DNA of 16,552 bases from Betaproteobacteria bacterium HGW-Betaproteobacteria-8 (GCA_002842135.1 PHCD01000035.1:1-16552); one strand, 5' to 3'; numbered from the stretch's first letter, positions 1-8,875 are shown. The notes: a model not told the origin generated them from the letters alone. Program-made: numbers and translations.

Positions 1-1102
1 CACTCCCTGCTTCAAACTCTCGGATATAAATGGATCAAGGTCGCCATCCAGCACGCCCTGGGTATTACCTATTTCAACATTGGTACGCAGATCCTTGATG
101 CGCGATTGATCCAGCACATAGCTGCGAATCTGGTGACCCCAACCGATGTCGGTCTTGGCATCTTCCAGTGCCTGTTTTTCCTCATTGCGCTTGCGCAGCT
201 CAAGCTCATAAATCCTGGCTTTCAACATCGCCATCGCTTCATCCCGGTTCCGGTGTTGCGAACGGTCATTCTGGCACTGCACAACGATACCGGTCGGCTC
301 ATGCGTGATACGCACGGCGGAATCGGTCTTGTTGATGTGCTGGCCGCCTGCGCCGGAAGCACGATAAGTATCGATGCGCAAATCGGCCGGGTTGATAGTG
401 ACCTCGATCGAATCATCCACTTCCGGATAAACCGAAACGCTGGCGAATGAAGTATGACGGCGATTGCCGGAATCGAAAGGCGATTTGCGCACCAGCCGGT
501 GCACGCCGGATTCGGTACGTAGATAACCATAGGCATAATCACCGGAGACCTTCAATGAGGCGCCTTTGATACCGGCGGTATCGCCCTCTGTCACTTCCAG
601 CACCTCAACCTTGAAACCGCGACGCTCGCAGTAGCGCAAATACATACGCAGCAGCATGGAGGCCCAATCCTGCGCCTCGGTACCGCCAGAACCGGACTGG
701 ATATCAATAAAGCAATTATTGCCGTCCATCTCGTTGGAGAACATGCGGCGGAATTCCATTTCAGCCACCACACGTTCAACTTCGAGACTGTCCGCCTCGA
801 CACTCAGCAGCGTGTCGTCGTCATTCTCCTCACGCGCCATCTCGAACAAGTCCCGGCCATCGCGCAGGCTGCTCTCTACCTTCAGCAGGTTATTGATGAC
901 GAATTCAAGCTCGCGTCTTTCCTTACCAAGCTTTTGCGAACGCTCGTTGTCGTTCCAGATACTGGGGTCTTCCAGTAACTGGCTGACCTCTTGCAGGCGT
1001 TGCTGTTTAGTTTCAAAGTCAAAGATACCCCCGGAGCGCGTGACTGCGCTCTGCGAGGTCTTCAAGACGATGACTGATTTGATTGAGATGCTCTGCTTCC
1101 AT
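1..1102 (-). CDS. prfB: Peptide chain release factor 2 (RF2), with +1 programmed frameshift; 3' end cut by window edge
   Basis: RF2 recognises UGA and UAA stop codons on the ribosome and triggers peptide release. ATG is at 1102; reading frame 0 gives 27 codons (MEAEHLNQ...) and then meets TGA at 1021-1019. Skipping one base (T1021) restores a frame that stays open to base 1, giving about 367 residues in total, close to the roughly 365 usual for the family. The end reads ...SLKQGV, so the stop should lie within a codon or so of the window edge. The UGA-specificity tripeptide SPF is at about residues 207-209 and the catalytic GGQ loop ([11 protein letters not shown]) at 252-254. The ribosome-binding site is weak (CGGAAAA). 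A two-segment annotation, 1102..1022 joined to 1020..1, is needed; naive gene callers would start it late. Identification is very secure. Confidence 0.97.
1019..1033 (-). promoter_or_regulatory. prfB +1 programmed frameshift site
   Basis: On the minus strand the sequence is CGG GGG TAT CTT TGA C. The G-rich run (1032-1028) acts as an internal Shine-Dalgarno element, CTT is the slippery codon and TGA is the poorly terminated stop followed by C. This matches the known RF2 autoregulation site: low RF2 lets the ribosome slip +1 on CTT and make full-length protein. The only visible departure from the E. coli element is C instead of A before the G run. Confidence 0.95.
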
Positions 1103-1157
1103 ACTGATTCTGTTTTCCGTTGTCGCTGGTTAAATATGGTTGATTTTCAAAGGCGTA

Positions 1158-1163
1158 ATTATA
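1158..1163 (-). promoter_or_regulatory. Candidate -10 box of prfB promoter
   Basis: A perfect TATAAT lies on the minus strand 55 bases before the prfB start. The -35 region at the right distance is poor (GCAGTC at 1186-1181), so only the -10 element is convincing. A short inverted repeat (AAGCCG at 1168-1173, CGGCTT at 1186-1191) overlaps the presumed spacer and -35 region. Confidence 0.45.
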
Positions 1164-1221
1164 CATTAAGCCGATAGCCAGACTGCGGCTTCATGCATCT
1201 CAAATCAATTATGAAAACTCC

Positions 1222-1240
1222 GTGTCAGTTTTGTTAAAAT
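1222..1240 (+). promoter_or_regulatory. Degenerate Pho-box-like sequence before first pstS
   Basis: GTGTCAG at 1222-1228 resembles one PhoB half-site (CTGTCAT), but the element 11 bases on (GTTAAAA) does not. A TAAAAT at 1235-1240 could be a -10 box. This is weak and is listed to contrast with the strong box before the second pstS. Confidence 0.2.
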
Positions 1241-1269
1241 CAATCTTTATCCATCACTCAGGGGTTCTC

Positions 1270-2289
1270 ATGCAATCAGAATCGATCCAGAAGTCAGTCA
1301 CAATCAAATGGCTTTGGGCACTGGCATTTGCTTCTGTCTTAGGTTCCATTAGTGCCTGTTCGAGCGAAAAGGCACAGGCCTACATCATTCGTATCGATGG
1401 CTCCAGCACCGTGTTCCCTATCACTGAAGCGATTGCTGAAGAATTCCAATTGTCGACAAAAATCAGGACAACGGTCGGTATCTCTGGCTCAGGCGGTGGT
1501 TTCAAGAAGTTCTGCCGCGGAGAAACCGACGTGACTCAAGCTTCACGCCCGATCCTCAGTGAAGAAATGGAAGCATGCAAGGCAGCCGGTATCGAATATA
1601 TTGAACTGCCGATTGCCTATGATGCGCTGACGGTGGTCATCAACCCGAAAAATGACTTCATCACCAGCATGACCGTAGCAGAACTCAAAACCATGTGGGA
1701 GCCAGCGGCACAAAACGTCATCAAGAACTGGAACCAAATCAACCCCGCCTGGCCGGACAGACCATTAAAACTGTTTGGAGCCGGCTCGGATTCCGGCACA
1801 TTCGATTACTTCACCGAAGCCATCATGGGCAAAGCCAAGTCCAGCCGTGGCGACTTTACTGCATCTGAAGATGACAATGTCATTGTCAAAGGGGTCGCAG
1901 GTGACATAGATGCCATCGGCTATTTCGGTTTTGCCTATTTTGCAGAAAATCAGGATGCCATCAAAGCCGTACCCATTGTTACAGAAACTGGCGCAGACGC
2001 TATCCCGCCATCGGTTGAGAATGTAATGAACGGAAGCTATCAACCCCTGTCCCGCCCGCTTTTCATATACGTCAATGCAAAATCAGCAGACATCCCGGAA
2101 GTGAAGGACTTTATTGATTATTATCTCGAGTATTCAAAAGAGCTGATCCAGGAAGTAAAGTATATCCCCTTGCCGGATAACGAGTCGGCAGCTGTGAAAG
2201 CGCACTGGCAGGCGAGAAAGGTTGGCACCGGGTTTGGTGGTCACCCCGAAGTTGGAGTCAAGATAGAAGACCTGCTCAAGCGGATATAA
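1270..2289 (+). CDS. pstS: Phosphate ABC transporter substrate-binding protein PstS, lipoprotein-type paralogue
   Basis: Periplasmic phosphate-binding subunit of the high-affinity Pst importer. The chosen ATG at 1270 has AGGGG five bases upstream and gives 339 residues; a GTG at 1222 in the same frame has no good ribosome site and would put 16 extra residues before the signal. The N-terminus has a hydrophobic core and a lipobox-like ISAC with Cys at residue 30, so I infer a lipoprotein. The mature part carries the PstS/SphX-type phosphate loops: IDGSSTV (42-48), SGSGGGF (72-78) and SDSGTFDYF. Two cysteines (C82, C103) shared with the next paralogue could form a disulfide. It is followed by its own terminator and lacks a clear Pho box, unlike the second copy. 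The family is secure; the membrane anchoring is an inference. Confidence 0.92.
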   Translation: MQSESIQKSVTIKWLWALAFASVLGSISACSSEKAQAYIIRIDGSSTVFPITEAIAEEFQLSTKIRTTVGISGSGGGFKKFCRGETDVTQASRPILSEEMEACKAAGIEYIELPIAYDALTVVINPKNDFITSMTVAELKTMWEPAAQNVIKNWNQINPAWPDRPLKLFGAGSDSGTFDYFTEAIMGKAKSSRGDFTASEDDNVIVKGVAGDIDAIGYFGFAYFAENQDAIKAVPIVTETGADAIPPSVENVMNGSYQPLSRPLFIYVNAKSADIPEVKDFIDYYLEYSKELIQEVKYIPLPDNESAAVKAHWQARKVGTGFGGHPEVGVKIEDLLKRI

Positions 2290-2307
2290 CATTTGCAACG
2301 CCTCCCA

Positions 2308-2337
2308 AGCCCCGCCAGACTGGCCGGGGCTTTTTTA
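2308..2337 (+). terminator. Rho-independent terminator after first pstS
   Basis: The stem AGCCCCG (2308-2314) pairs with CGGGGCT ending at 2331, and a run of six T (2331-2336) follows. It starts 19 bases after the stop codon. It should uncouple the first pstS from the rest of the pst operon, at least partly. Confidence 0.88.
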
Positions 2338-2376
2338 TTGTCTGCTAAAGTCCGGCATCTTTGGCTTTCTCATTAT

Positions 2377-2405
2377 TTGTCACAAAACCGTCATCTTTCG
2401 TCATT
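2377..2405 (+). promoter_or_regulatory. Pho box with three direct half-sites
   Basis: Three 7-base half-sites, TTGTCAC (2377-2383), CCGTCAT (2388-2394) and CGTCATT (2399-2405), are each separated by four bases (AAAA, CTTT), giving exact 11-base periodicity. This is the architecture of PhoB binding sites (CTGTCAT-N4-CTGTCAT). A possible -10 (TTATCG, 2418-2423) lies 12 bases downstream, consistent with a PhoB-activated promoter that needs no -35. It drives the second pstS and probably pstCAB. Confidence 0.8.
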
Positions 2406-2484
2406 AAAGTGTGCACGTTATCGCAAACATGCGATGCAAACAGTGCGTGCTTTGCCAATGTTTCTTTTAATGATGGAGGTTGTA

Positions 2485-3483
2485 ATGCAATCAAAATTCG
2501 TACAAACCCTGGGCGTGGCTGCAATTGTTGCAGCAGCTTTCTCATCTCCTACCGTTTCCGCCGCGGAAAAAATCGTCAAGATTGACGGTTCCAGTACGGT
2601 CTACCCTATAACAGAAGCCGTGGCAGAAGAGTTCCAGTCAGCCACAAAAACCAAGGTTACAGTAGGCGTATCCGGTACAGGCGGCGGCTTCAAGAAATTC
2701 TGCCGCGGTGAAACCGACATCTCCGGCGCTTCCCGCCCGATCCTGCAAAAAGAAATCGACCTCTGCCAAGCAAATGGCGTGCAGTTCATTGAGTTGCCGG
2801 TGGCATTCGATGCCTTGACCGTGGTGATCAACCCGAAGAATGAATTCGCGAAAAAGATGACCGTAGCTGAGCTGAAGAAAATGTGGGAGCCAGCAGCACA
2901 AGGCAAGATCAAGACCTGGAAACAGGTCAACCCAGCCTGGCCAGATGCCCCACTGAAGCTATTCGGCCCAGGCGCTGATTCCGGTACATTCGACTACTTT
3001 ACCGAAGCAGTAGTTGGCAAGTCCAAATCCAGCCGTGGCGATTTCACCGCTTCGGAAGATGATAACGTGCTGGTGACCGGCGTTATAGGTGACGTCAATG
3101 CACTGGGCTATTTCGGTTATGCCTACTATGAAGAAAACAAAGACAAGCTGGATGCAGTAGCGATCATCGAGAAAGCCGGCAAGCCAGCTGTGCTGCCTTC
3201 GAAACAGGCGATTGAGGACGGTACCTATCAACCGCTTGCGCGTCCGATCTTCATCTACGTCAACGCCACCTCCGGTGCTTTCAAACCGCACGTCAAGGCT
3301 TTCGTTGACTACTACCTGACCAAGGGCAAGCCGCTGATCGAGGAAGTGAAATATGTACCACTGCCAGCCAAGGATCAGGCAGCGGTCATCGCCCACTGGA
3401 AGGCGCTGAAGCCAGGTACAGGCTTTGGCGGCCATGCGGAAGTCGGTGTAAAAATTGAAGAGCTCCTGGCCCGTATCAAATAA
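2485..3483 (+). CDS. pstS: Phosphate ABC transporter substrate-binding protein PstS, soluble periplasmic paralogue
   Basis: Second phosphate-binding protein, 332 residues from ATG 2485, which has GGAGG five bases upstream. The open frame extends back to 2293, but that part overlaps the terminator and Pho box and is not coding. The N-terminus is a standard secretion signal ending TVSA/AEK (cleavage after residue 26) with no lipobox Cys, so the product should be free in the periplasm. Conserved loops are IDGSSTV (33-39), SGTGGGF (63-69) and ADSGTFDYF. By eye well over half the positions match the upstream copy, with the same cysteine pair (C73, C94), which indicates an old tandem duplication. 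It sits directly behind a strong Pho box and ahead of pstC, so this is probably the phosphate-starvation-induced copy. Confidence 0.95.
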   Translation: MQSKFVQTLGVAAIVAAAFSSPTVSAAEKIVKIDGSSTVYPITEAVAEEFQSATKTKVTVGVSGTGGGFKKFCRGETDISGASRPILQKEIDLCQANGVQFIELPVAFDALTVVINPKNEFAKKMTVAELKKMWEPAAQGKIKTWKQVNPAWPDAPLKLFGPGADSGTFDYFTEAVVGKSKSSRGDFTASEDDNVLVTGVIGDVNALGYFGYAYYEENKDKLDAVAIIEKAGKPAVLPSKQAIEDGTYQPLARPIFIYVNATSGAFKPHVKAFVDYYLTKGKPLIEEVKYVPLPAKDQAAVIAHWKALKPGTGFGGHAEVGVKIEELLARIK

Positions 3484-3502
3484 TTAGAAATTGTGTCTGT
3501 CT

Positions 3503-3537
3503 ATCAAACCGGGGCGATTTCATCGCTCCAGTTTGAT
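3503..3537 (+). promoter_or_regulatory. Intercistronic stem-loop between pstS and pstC
   Basis: A 16-base arm (3503-3518) pairs with 3522-3537 across a TTC loop, with one mismatch and one G-U pair. No T run follows, so it is not a classical terminator. It lies 20 bases after the pstS stop. Such hairpins commonly protect an upstream binding-protein mRNA and reduce expression of the downstream permease genes; that role is inferred here. Confidence 0.65.
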
Positions 3538-3580
3538 GTCCAGCATGACAAATCCGTTACAATACGAGAGTTAATTCAAC

Positions 3581-4528
3581 GTGAATACGGCCAATCAAGT
3601 GTTAAATAAACCCATCGATTTAGAGATCAGTGCTCGCCTCGCTAAAAATTTCAGACGTAACCTGGTTGAGCGCGGCATTGAATTCCTGCTGATGCTCGCT
3701 GCCCTTTCGGCAGTGTTTACCACCCTCGCTATCGTTGCGATCCTGTTGTACGAGTCCTATACATTCTTTGAACATGTATCCATCGTCGACTTCTTGACGG
3801 ACACGCAGTGGACACCCCTGTTCGAAGACGCGCATTACGGCATCCTGCCTCTGGTCTCGGGAACCGTGACCACTTCCGCCATCGCCCTGGCCTTCGCCAT
3901 CCCGGTCGGCACCATAGGTGCCATCTACCTGTCGGAATTCGCGTCCCACAAGACACGCGAGACCGTAAAACCGATCCTGGAATTACTGGTCGGCGTTCCT
4001 ACCATTGTCTTTGGCTATTTCGCCTTGCTGCTGGTCACGCCAATGCTACAAAAGATATTCCCGGAGCTGCCTTCCTTCAATATGCTTGGACCTGGCCTGG
4101 TAATTGGCATCATGGTGGTCCCCTATATCGCCTCGGTGGCTGAAGACGCCATGCGTGCCGTACCCATGAGCATGCGTGAAGGTTCTTATGCCATGGGCGC
4201 CACACGTTTCCAGACTGCTATCCGCGTGGTCACGCCGGCCGCCATCTCCGGCATCATTGCTGCCTACATCCTGGCAATCTCTCGTGCAGTGGGCGAAACC
4301 ATGGTGGTTGCCATTGCCGCCGGCCAGCAGCCCAACCTCACATTCAACCCCATGGACTCTGCCGCGACCATTACTGCCTATATCGTGCAAGTCGCCATGG
4401 GTGACCTGCCGCATGGCAGCATCGGCTATCAAAGTATCTTTGCCGCGGGCCTGGTACTCATGCTGATGACCTTGTTCTTTAATGTGCTTGGTCACTTCTC
4501 CCGCAAGAAATTCCGTGAGGCTTATTAA
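3581..4528 (+). CDS. pstC: Phosphate ABC transporter permease PstC
   Basis: One of the two inner-membrane permeases of the Pst phosphate importer, pairing with PstA and driven by PstB. It has 315 residues, within the usual length. A GTG start at 3581 has GAGAG ten bases upstream; no in-frame ATG precedes the first membrane segment. A transmembrane segment at about 34-58 is followed by a periplasmic stretch and five more hydrophobic segments of the binding-protein-dependent permease fold. The cytoplasmic coupling (EAA) loop is at about 199-220, starting REGSYAMGATRFQTA. The stop is three bases before the pstA start, so the two are co-transcribed and probably translationally coupled. Confidence 0.95.
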   Translation: MNTANQVLNKPIDLEISARLAKNFRRNLVERGIEFLLMLAALSAVFTTLAIVAILLYESYTFFEHVSIVDFLTDTQWTPLFEDAHYGILPLVSGTVTTSAIALAFAIPVGTIGAIYLSEFASHKTRETVKPILELLVGVPTIVFGYFALLLVTPMLQKIFPELPSFNMLGPGLVIGIMVVPYIASVAEDAMRAVPMSMREGSYAMGATRFQTAIRVVTPAAISGIIAAYILAISRAVGETMVVAIAAGQQPNLTFNPMDSAATITAYIVQVAMGDLPHGSIGYQSIFAAGLVLMLMTLFFNVLGHFSRKKFREAY

Positions 4529-4531
4529 ACT

Positions 4532-5476
4532 ATGAATACAGAAGCATCCACCTTGAAAGACCTGGACGCAGTCCGGGCGATGATCAAGCGGCACAAACTG
4601 AACGATTCCATTTTCTCCGGCATTGGCCTGATCTGCATCATGATCGCCTTGCTGACCTTGCTGACGCTATTCGTGGACCTGATCATCGACGGCTACCCAA
4701 GATTGCTGTCCTGGGACTTCTTCAGCAACTTCCCATCAAGAAGAGCAGGTAGCGCAGGCTTGTTGTCGGCATTGGTCGGCTCGGCCCTGGTCTTGGTGAT
4801 CACGTTTGTTTCAGCCGTACCCCTGGGCGTTGCAGCTGCAATCTATCTGGAAGAATACGCGCCGAAAAACTGGATGTCGGAAATCATCGAAGTCAACGTC
4901 ACCAATCTGGCAGCGGTGCCCTCCATTATCTACGGCCTGCTGGCATTGGGCCTGTTTGTCTATATCCTGGATTTCGGCACCAGCATCCTGACCGCCGGCC
5001 TGACACTGGGCCTGCTGATTCTGCCGGTAGTGATTGTGGCTACCAGGGAGGCGATTCGCGGCATTCCCATTGCGATTCGCGAAGCTGCCTACGCAGTTGG
5101 CGCGACCAAATGGCAAGTCGTTTCACAGCATGTGGTGCGCTACGCAACCGGCGGCATCCTGACCGGCGTCATTATCGGCATGGCACGTGCCATCGGTGAA
5201 ACCGCTCCGGTCATTACCATCGGCGCGCTGACCTTCATTGCCTTCCTGCCGCCCTCCCCAGTCACCACTTCGCCACCATTCCTTAATTTCGAATGGCTAT
5301 GGTCCGGCTTCACCGTATTACCGATCCAGATGTTCAGCTGGCTCTCACGGCCGGGCGCTGATTTCCATGTCAATGCCGCAGCAGCTGGCGCCATTATCAT
5401 CATCGTTACCCTGCTGATGAATGGCATCGCCATCAGAATGCGCTACAACATCCGCAAGAAAATCAAGTGGCAGTAG
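4532..5476 (+). CDS. pstA: Phosphate ABC transporter permease PstA
   Basis: Second inner-membrane permease of the Pst system, 314 residues. ATG at 4532 follows the pstC stop by three bases, with GTGAGG eleven bases upstream inside the end of pstC. The first transmembrane segment is at about 29-53. The permease core starts near residue 76, and the EAA coupling loop is at about 183-202 (REAAYAVGATKWQ, similar to the PstC loop). The motif ARAIGETAPV in the second half is typical of PstA. The C-terminus is basic (RKKIKWQ) and cytoplasmic. Gene order S-C-A-B is the canonical pst arrangement. Confidence 0.95.
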   Translation: MNTEASTLKDLDAVRAMIKRHKLNDSIFSGIGLICIMIALLTLLTLFVDLIIDGYPRLLSWDFFSNFPSRRAGSAGLLSALVGSALVLVITFVSAVPLGVAAAIYLEEYAPKNWMSEIIEVNVTNLAAVPSIIYGLLALGLFVYILDFGTSILTAGLTLGLLILPVVIVATREAIRGIPIAIREAAYAVGATKWQVVSQHVVRYATGGILTGVIIGMARAIGETAPVITIGALTFIAFLPPSPVTTSPPFLNFEWLWSGFTVLPIQMFSWLSRPGADFHVNAAAAGAIIIIVTLLMNGIAIRMRYNIRKKIKWQ

Positions 5477-5524
5477 TTGCTACTCAACACTTGGCTTAAT
5501 CAACACTAATCAGGAATTTTGAAT

Positions 5525-6304
5525 ATGGCAACTGTCACCACCCCGATAAAAGCGGAATCACGTGACCTCAACTTTTTCTATAATGGCGGCCACCAGGCGC
5601 TGAAAGGCATCACCATGCCTTTGTATGAAAAGAAGATCACTGCACTGATCGGCCCTTCCGGCTGCGGCAAATCGACCTTTTTGCGCTGCTTCAACCGCAT
5701 GCACGACCTTTATCCTGGCAATAAATACGACGGTCAGATCGTCATGCATCCGGACAACACCAACGTACTGGCTGCCGGCGTCGACCCGATTGAAGTACGC
5801 ATGCGTATCAGCATGGTCTTCCAGAAGCCCAACCCGTTCCCTAAATCCATTTACGAGAATGTCGCTTATGGTTTGCGTGTACGCGGCGAGCGCAACAAAC
5901 GCATCATCGACGACAAGGTGGAAGAAGCACTGAAAGGTGCCGCCATCTGGAATGAAGTGAAGGATCGTCTGCATGACCTGGCCTTCAACCTCTCCGGCGG
6001 CCAGCAGCAACGTCTGTGTATTGCACGCGCCCTGGCTACCGACCCCGAGATCATGCTGTTCGATGAGCCAACCTCGGCACTCGACCCGATTGCAACCGCC
6101 AACATCGAAGAACTGATGTCCGAGCTTCGTGACAAACTGACCATTCTGGTGGTGACCCACAACATGCAGCAGGCCGCGCGTATCTCTGACTATACGGCCT
6201 ATATGTACCTGGGTGAGTTGATGGAGTACGGCGATACGGACAAGATCTTCACCAACCCATCCCGTAAGGAAACAGAAGATTACATCACCGGCAAGTTCGG
6301 CTGA
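5525..6304 (+). CDS. pstB: Phosphate ABC transporter ATP-binding protein PstB
   Basis: Cytoplasmic ATPase that powers phosphate import through PstCA. ATG at 5525 has AGGA nine bases upstream; the in-frame TTG at 5519 is too close to that site. The 259 residues match the family length. All nucleotide-binding motifs are intact: Walker [10 protein letters not shown] (43-51), Q-loop Gln100 in VFQKPNPFP, signature LSGGQQQR (156-163), Walker [13 protein letters not shown] with D180/E181, and switch His212 in VVTHN. The extended loop between Walker A and Q-loop and the [13 protein letters not shown] stretch are typical of PstB rather than of other importers. It is the last gene of the operon; phoU, often next in other bacteria, is absent here. 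Confidence 0.97.
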   Translation: MATVTTPIKAESRDLNFFYNGGHQALKGITMPLYEKKITALIGPSGCGKSTFLRCFNRMHDLYPGNKYDGQIVMHPDNTNVLAAGVDPIEVRMRISMVFQKPNPFPKSIYENVAYGLRVRGERNKRIIDDKVEEALKGAAIWNEVKDRLHDLAFNLSGGQQQRLCIARALATDPEIMLFDEPTSALDPIATANIEELMSELRDKLTILVVTHNMQQAARISDYTAYMYLGELMEYGDTDKIFTNPSRKETEDYITGKFG

Positions 6305-6330
6305 TCGAAATATCTGTCGCCAAACGTTCA

Positions 6331-6361
6331 AATAAAAAGCACCCGATGGGTGCTTTTTATT
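6331..6361. terminator. Bidirectional rho-independent terminator between pstB and the convergent gene
   Basis: A perfect 14-base inverted repeat (AATAAAAAGCACCC, 6331-6344, loop GAT, complement 6348-6361) is followed by T-rich sequence on both strands. It can stop pst transcription from the left and amtB-operon transcription from the right. Confidence 0.93.
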
Positions 6362-6396
6362 TTTTAGCCATAAAATTCAGCTAAACGCAGTTAATG

Positions 6397-7035
6397 CTAG
6401 AGAAAATCCTGCAAACTGACATTACGGCTTCTGGCTTCCGGCTCAATCTCCTTCAGCGCTTGCGCCAACAACTGGTCGGCCTTTACCGGACCGGCATACT
6501 GGCACATTACGATATAGGTAATGTTCACCAGTTGCTGCAACACTTCAATCTTGTAGTTGGCCGCCAGTTGAGTACTTTGCCCGGACAGCCACTCACGTAT
6601 GCGCTGCGCGCTGCGTGCCTCCAGTTTCAGTTTATGCAGATTCTCCACCAGAAAGTTCCTGATCCCACCCTGGGTTGCATAATCGAACTTCTTCAGCAAG
6701 GCACTCAGCAAGACGACAAACACTGCCGTCTCATTATCCAGCCGGTGATTGACAGCAGCCTTGTACTCGGCATCCGATTCGAATAACTGCTGCGGATCCG
6801 GCAGCAAGCGATCCAAGGGCAGATCCATGGCATAAATCACCGCCCGCAGAATCTCCCCGCGCTTCTCCTTCAGCTCTGGCGTATTACAGCAACGGGCGAT
6901 GAAGACGTTCAGGGCAAACTTGGGTTTCTGTGAAAAATCCTGCTCCCACAAAGCCAGGGCTTCGGACAGCTCCATGTCATTGAAGAAAGGCCTCAATCCT
7001 GTATATACGGCACGACGACGTTGTATTAGGTCCAT
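6397..7035 (-). CDS. Conserved-looking protein of unknown function, co-transcribed with amtB
   Basis: I do not recognise this 212-residue protein. It starts at ATG 7035, 13 bases after the amtB stop, with no strong ribosome site, which suggests coupling to amtB translation; an ATG at 6975 is the alternative. There is no signal peptide or membrane segment, so it is predicted cytoplasmic. The composition suggests mostly alpha helix, with basic N-terminus (MDLIQRRRAVYTG), a Cys pair in IARCCNTPEL, a hydrophobic helix TAVFVVLLSALLKKF near the middle, and a C-terminal half rich in Leu, Gln and Ala. There are no catalytic motifs that I can name. Its place directly behind amtB is where glnK or glnB often sits, but it has no PII features (no T-loop). 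A link to nitrogen metabolism is only inferred from position. Confidence 0.8.
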   Translation of the reverse strand: MDLIQRRRAVYTGLRPFFNDMELSEALALWEQDFSQKPKFALNVFIARCCNTPELKEKRGEILRAVIYAMDLPLDRLLPDPQQLFESDAEYKAAVNHRLDNETAVFVVLLSALLKKFDYATQGGIRNFLVENLHKLKLEARSAQRIREWLSGQSTQLAANYKIEVLQQLVNITYIVMCQYAGPVKADQLLAQALKEIEPEARSRNVSLQDFL

Positions 7036-7048
7036 ATCCCAGGCTTTC

Positions 7049-8356
<1,308 letters not shown>

Positions 8357-8419
8357 AGATGCTTTCTTTTTAGAGTATTTAGCAAGGAAACTTCAAGGCG
8401 AGACTGCCTGATACTAATA

Positions 8420-8436
8420 AGCACAAAGAATGCCAG
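8420..8436 (-). promoter_or_regulatory. Candidate sigma-54 promoter of amtB
   Basis: On the minus strand CTGGCATTCTTTGTGCT has the -24 element TGGCAT and -12 element GTGCT with the required GG-N10-GC spacing. The predicted start would be near 8410, leaving a leader of about 54 bases before the amtB ATG. Sigma-54 control is well known for ammonium transporter operons. Confidence 0.6.
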
Positions 8437-8444
8437 TCATGATT

Positions 8445-8460
8445 GGCTTGCGTTGTGCCA
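8445..8460 (-). promoter_or_regulatory. Second sigma-54-like motif upstream of amtB
   Basis: TGGCACAACGCAAGCC on the minus strand has a perfect -24 element (TGGCAC) and GG-N10-GC spacing, but AAGC in place of TTGC at -12. It lies 25 bases upstream of the better motif and may be a weak or decoy holoenzyme site. Confidence 0.3.
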
Positions 8461-8538
8461 GAAAATGAAAATTAATTGCTGCCTCAGGCGCTGGTTGATG
8501 CGAAAATACGGATCAACTCAATCTGGACAAATCGCGGT

Positions 8539-8557
8539 TGCAATCTCGCTGATTGCA
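8539..8557. promoter_or_regulatory. Inverted repeat upstream of amtB, possible activator site
   Basis: TGCAATC (8539-8545), five bases, GATTGCA (8551-8557): a perfect dyad. It is centred about 138 bases upstream of the predicted amtB start, a typical distance for a sigma-54 enhancer. It resembles an NtrC site in outline (TGCA ends) but is two bases longer than the classical TGCAC-N7-GTGCA. It is also 64 bases before the small lipoprotein start, so it could serve that gene instead. Confidence 0.35.
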
Positions 8558-8620
8558 TTTATCTCGAGCCTGATTGCCGTACTCCATCCCGTACAAACAA
8601 ACAAAAGAGAGCTGGACACC

Positions 8621-8857
8621 ATGAAGAACCTTGCATTAATCACATTGTTCACAACCCTGTCTGCCTGCAGCATGCTCGGTGGCGATAAAACCGCCGACAC
8701 CCGCGAGTGGATTCCGGTAAGCTGTATTGGCTTTGCGGACTGGCAAGTCTGTCAAGACAAGGCCAAGAGGCTATGCCCTGGGGGATATGACGCAAGAAAC
8801 CTGAAAGAAAGCCTGATTACACAGAATCGCAGTATGGAAATTGCCTGCAAAGGCTGA
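8621..8857 (+). CDS. Small lipoprotein with four cysteines, function unknown
   Basis: This is a predicted 78-residue lipoprotein. ATG 8621 has GAGAG nine bases upstream; the frame runs back to 8453 but that part looks non-coding and would bury the signal. The signal is MKNLALITLFTT followed by lipobox LSAC with Cys16. The mature part holds C35, C44, C52 and C76 in the pattern SCxGFxDWxxCxxKAxxxCPxGY ... C, suggesting two disulfides in the periplasm. I recall similar short proteobacterial lipoproteins with a WxxC-A-CPxGYD core, but no function is known to me. It has its own terminator and is flanked by amtB (divergent) and tetR (convergent), so it is a single-gene unit. Confidence 0.75.
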   Translation: MKNLALITLFTTLSACSMLGGDKTADTREWIPVSCIGFADWQVCQDKAKRLCPGGYDARNLKESLITQNRSMEIACKG

Positions 8858-8875
8858 TCTGGCAAAGCCCGATAA

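Noticed and set aside
1168..1191. Inverted repeat AAGCCG/CGGCTT between prfB and pstS as a terminator
   Set aside because: The two flanking genes are divergent, so no terminator is expected, and no T run follows on the plus strand. On the minus strand it overlaps the prfB promoter.
2293..2484. In-frame upstream extension of the second pstS
   Set aside because: It would translate the terminator stem and the Pho box and bury the signal peptide; GGAGG before ATG 2485 settles the start.
5558..6331. 257-codon minus-strand open frame over pstB
   Set aside because: Antisense shadow of a complete pstB with all ATPase motifs; the product is featureless and the frame crosses toward the terminator.
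8453..8620. In-frame upstream extension of the small lipoprotein (56 codons including a hydrophobic stretch)
   Set aside because: It would place the lipobox signal in the middle of the protein, and overlaps the amtB promoter motifs. ATG 8621 has a ribosome site and a perfect signal peptide.
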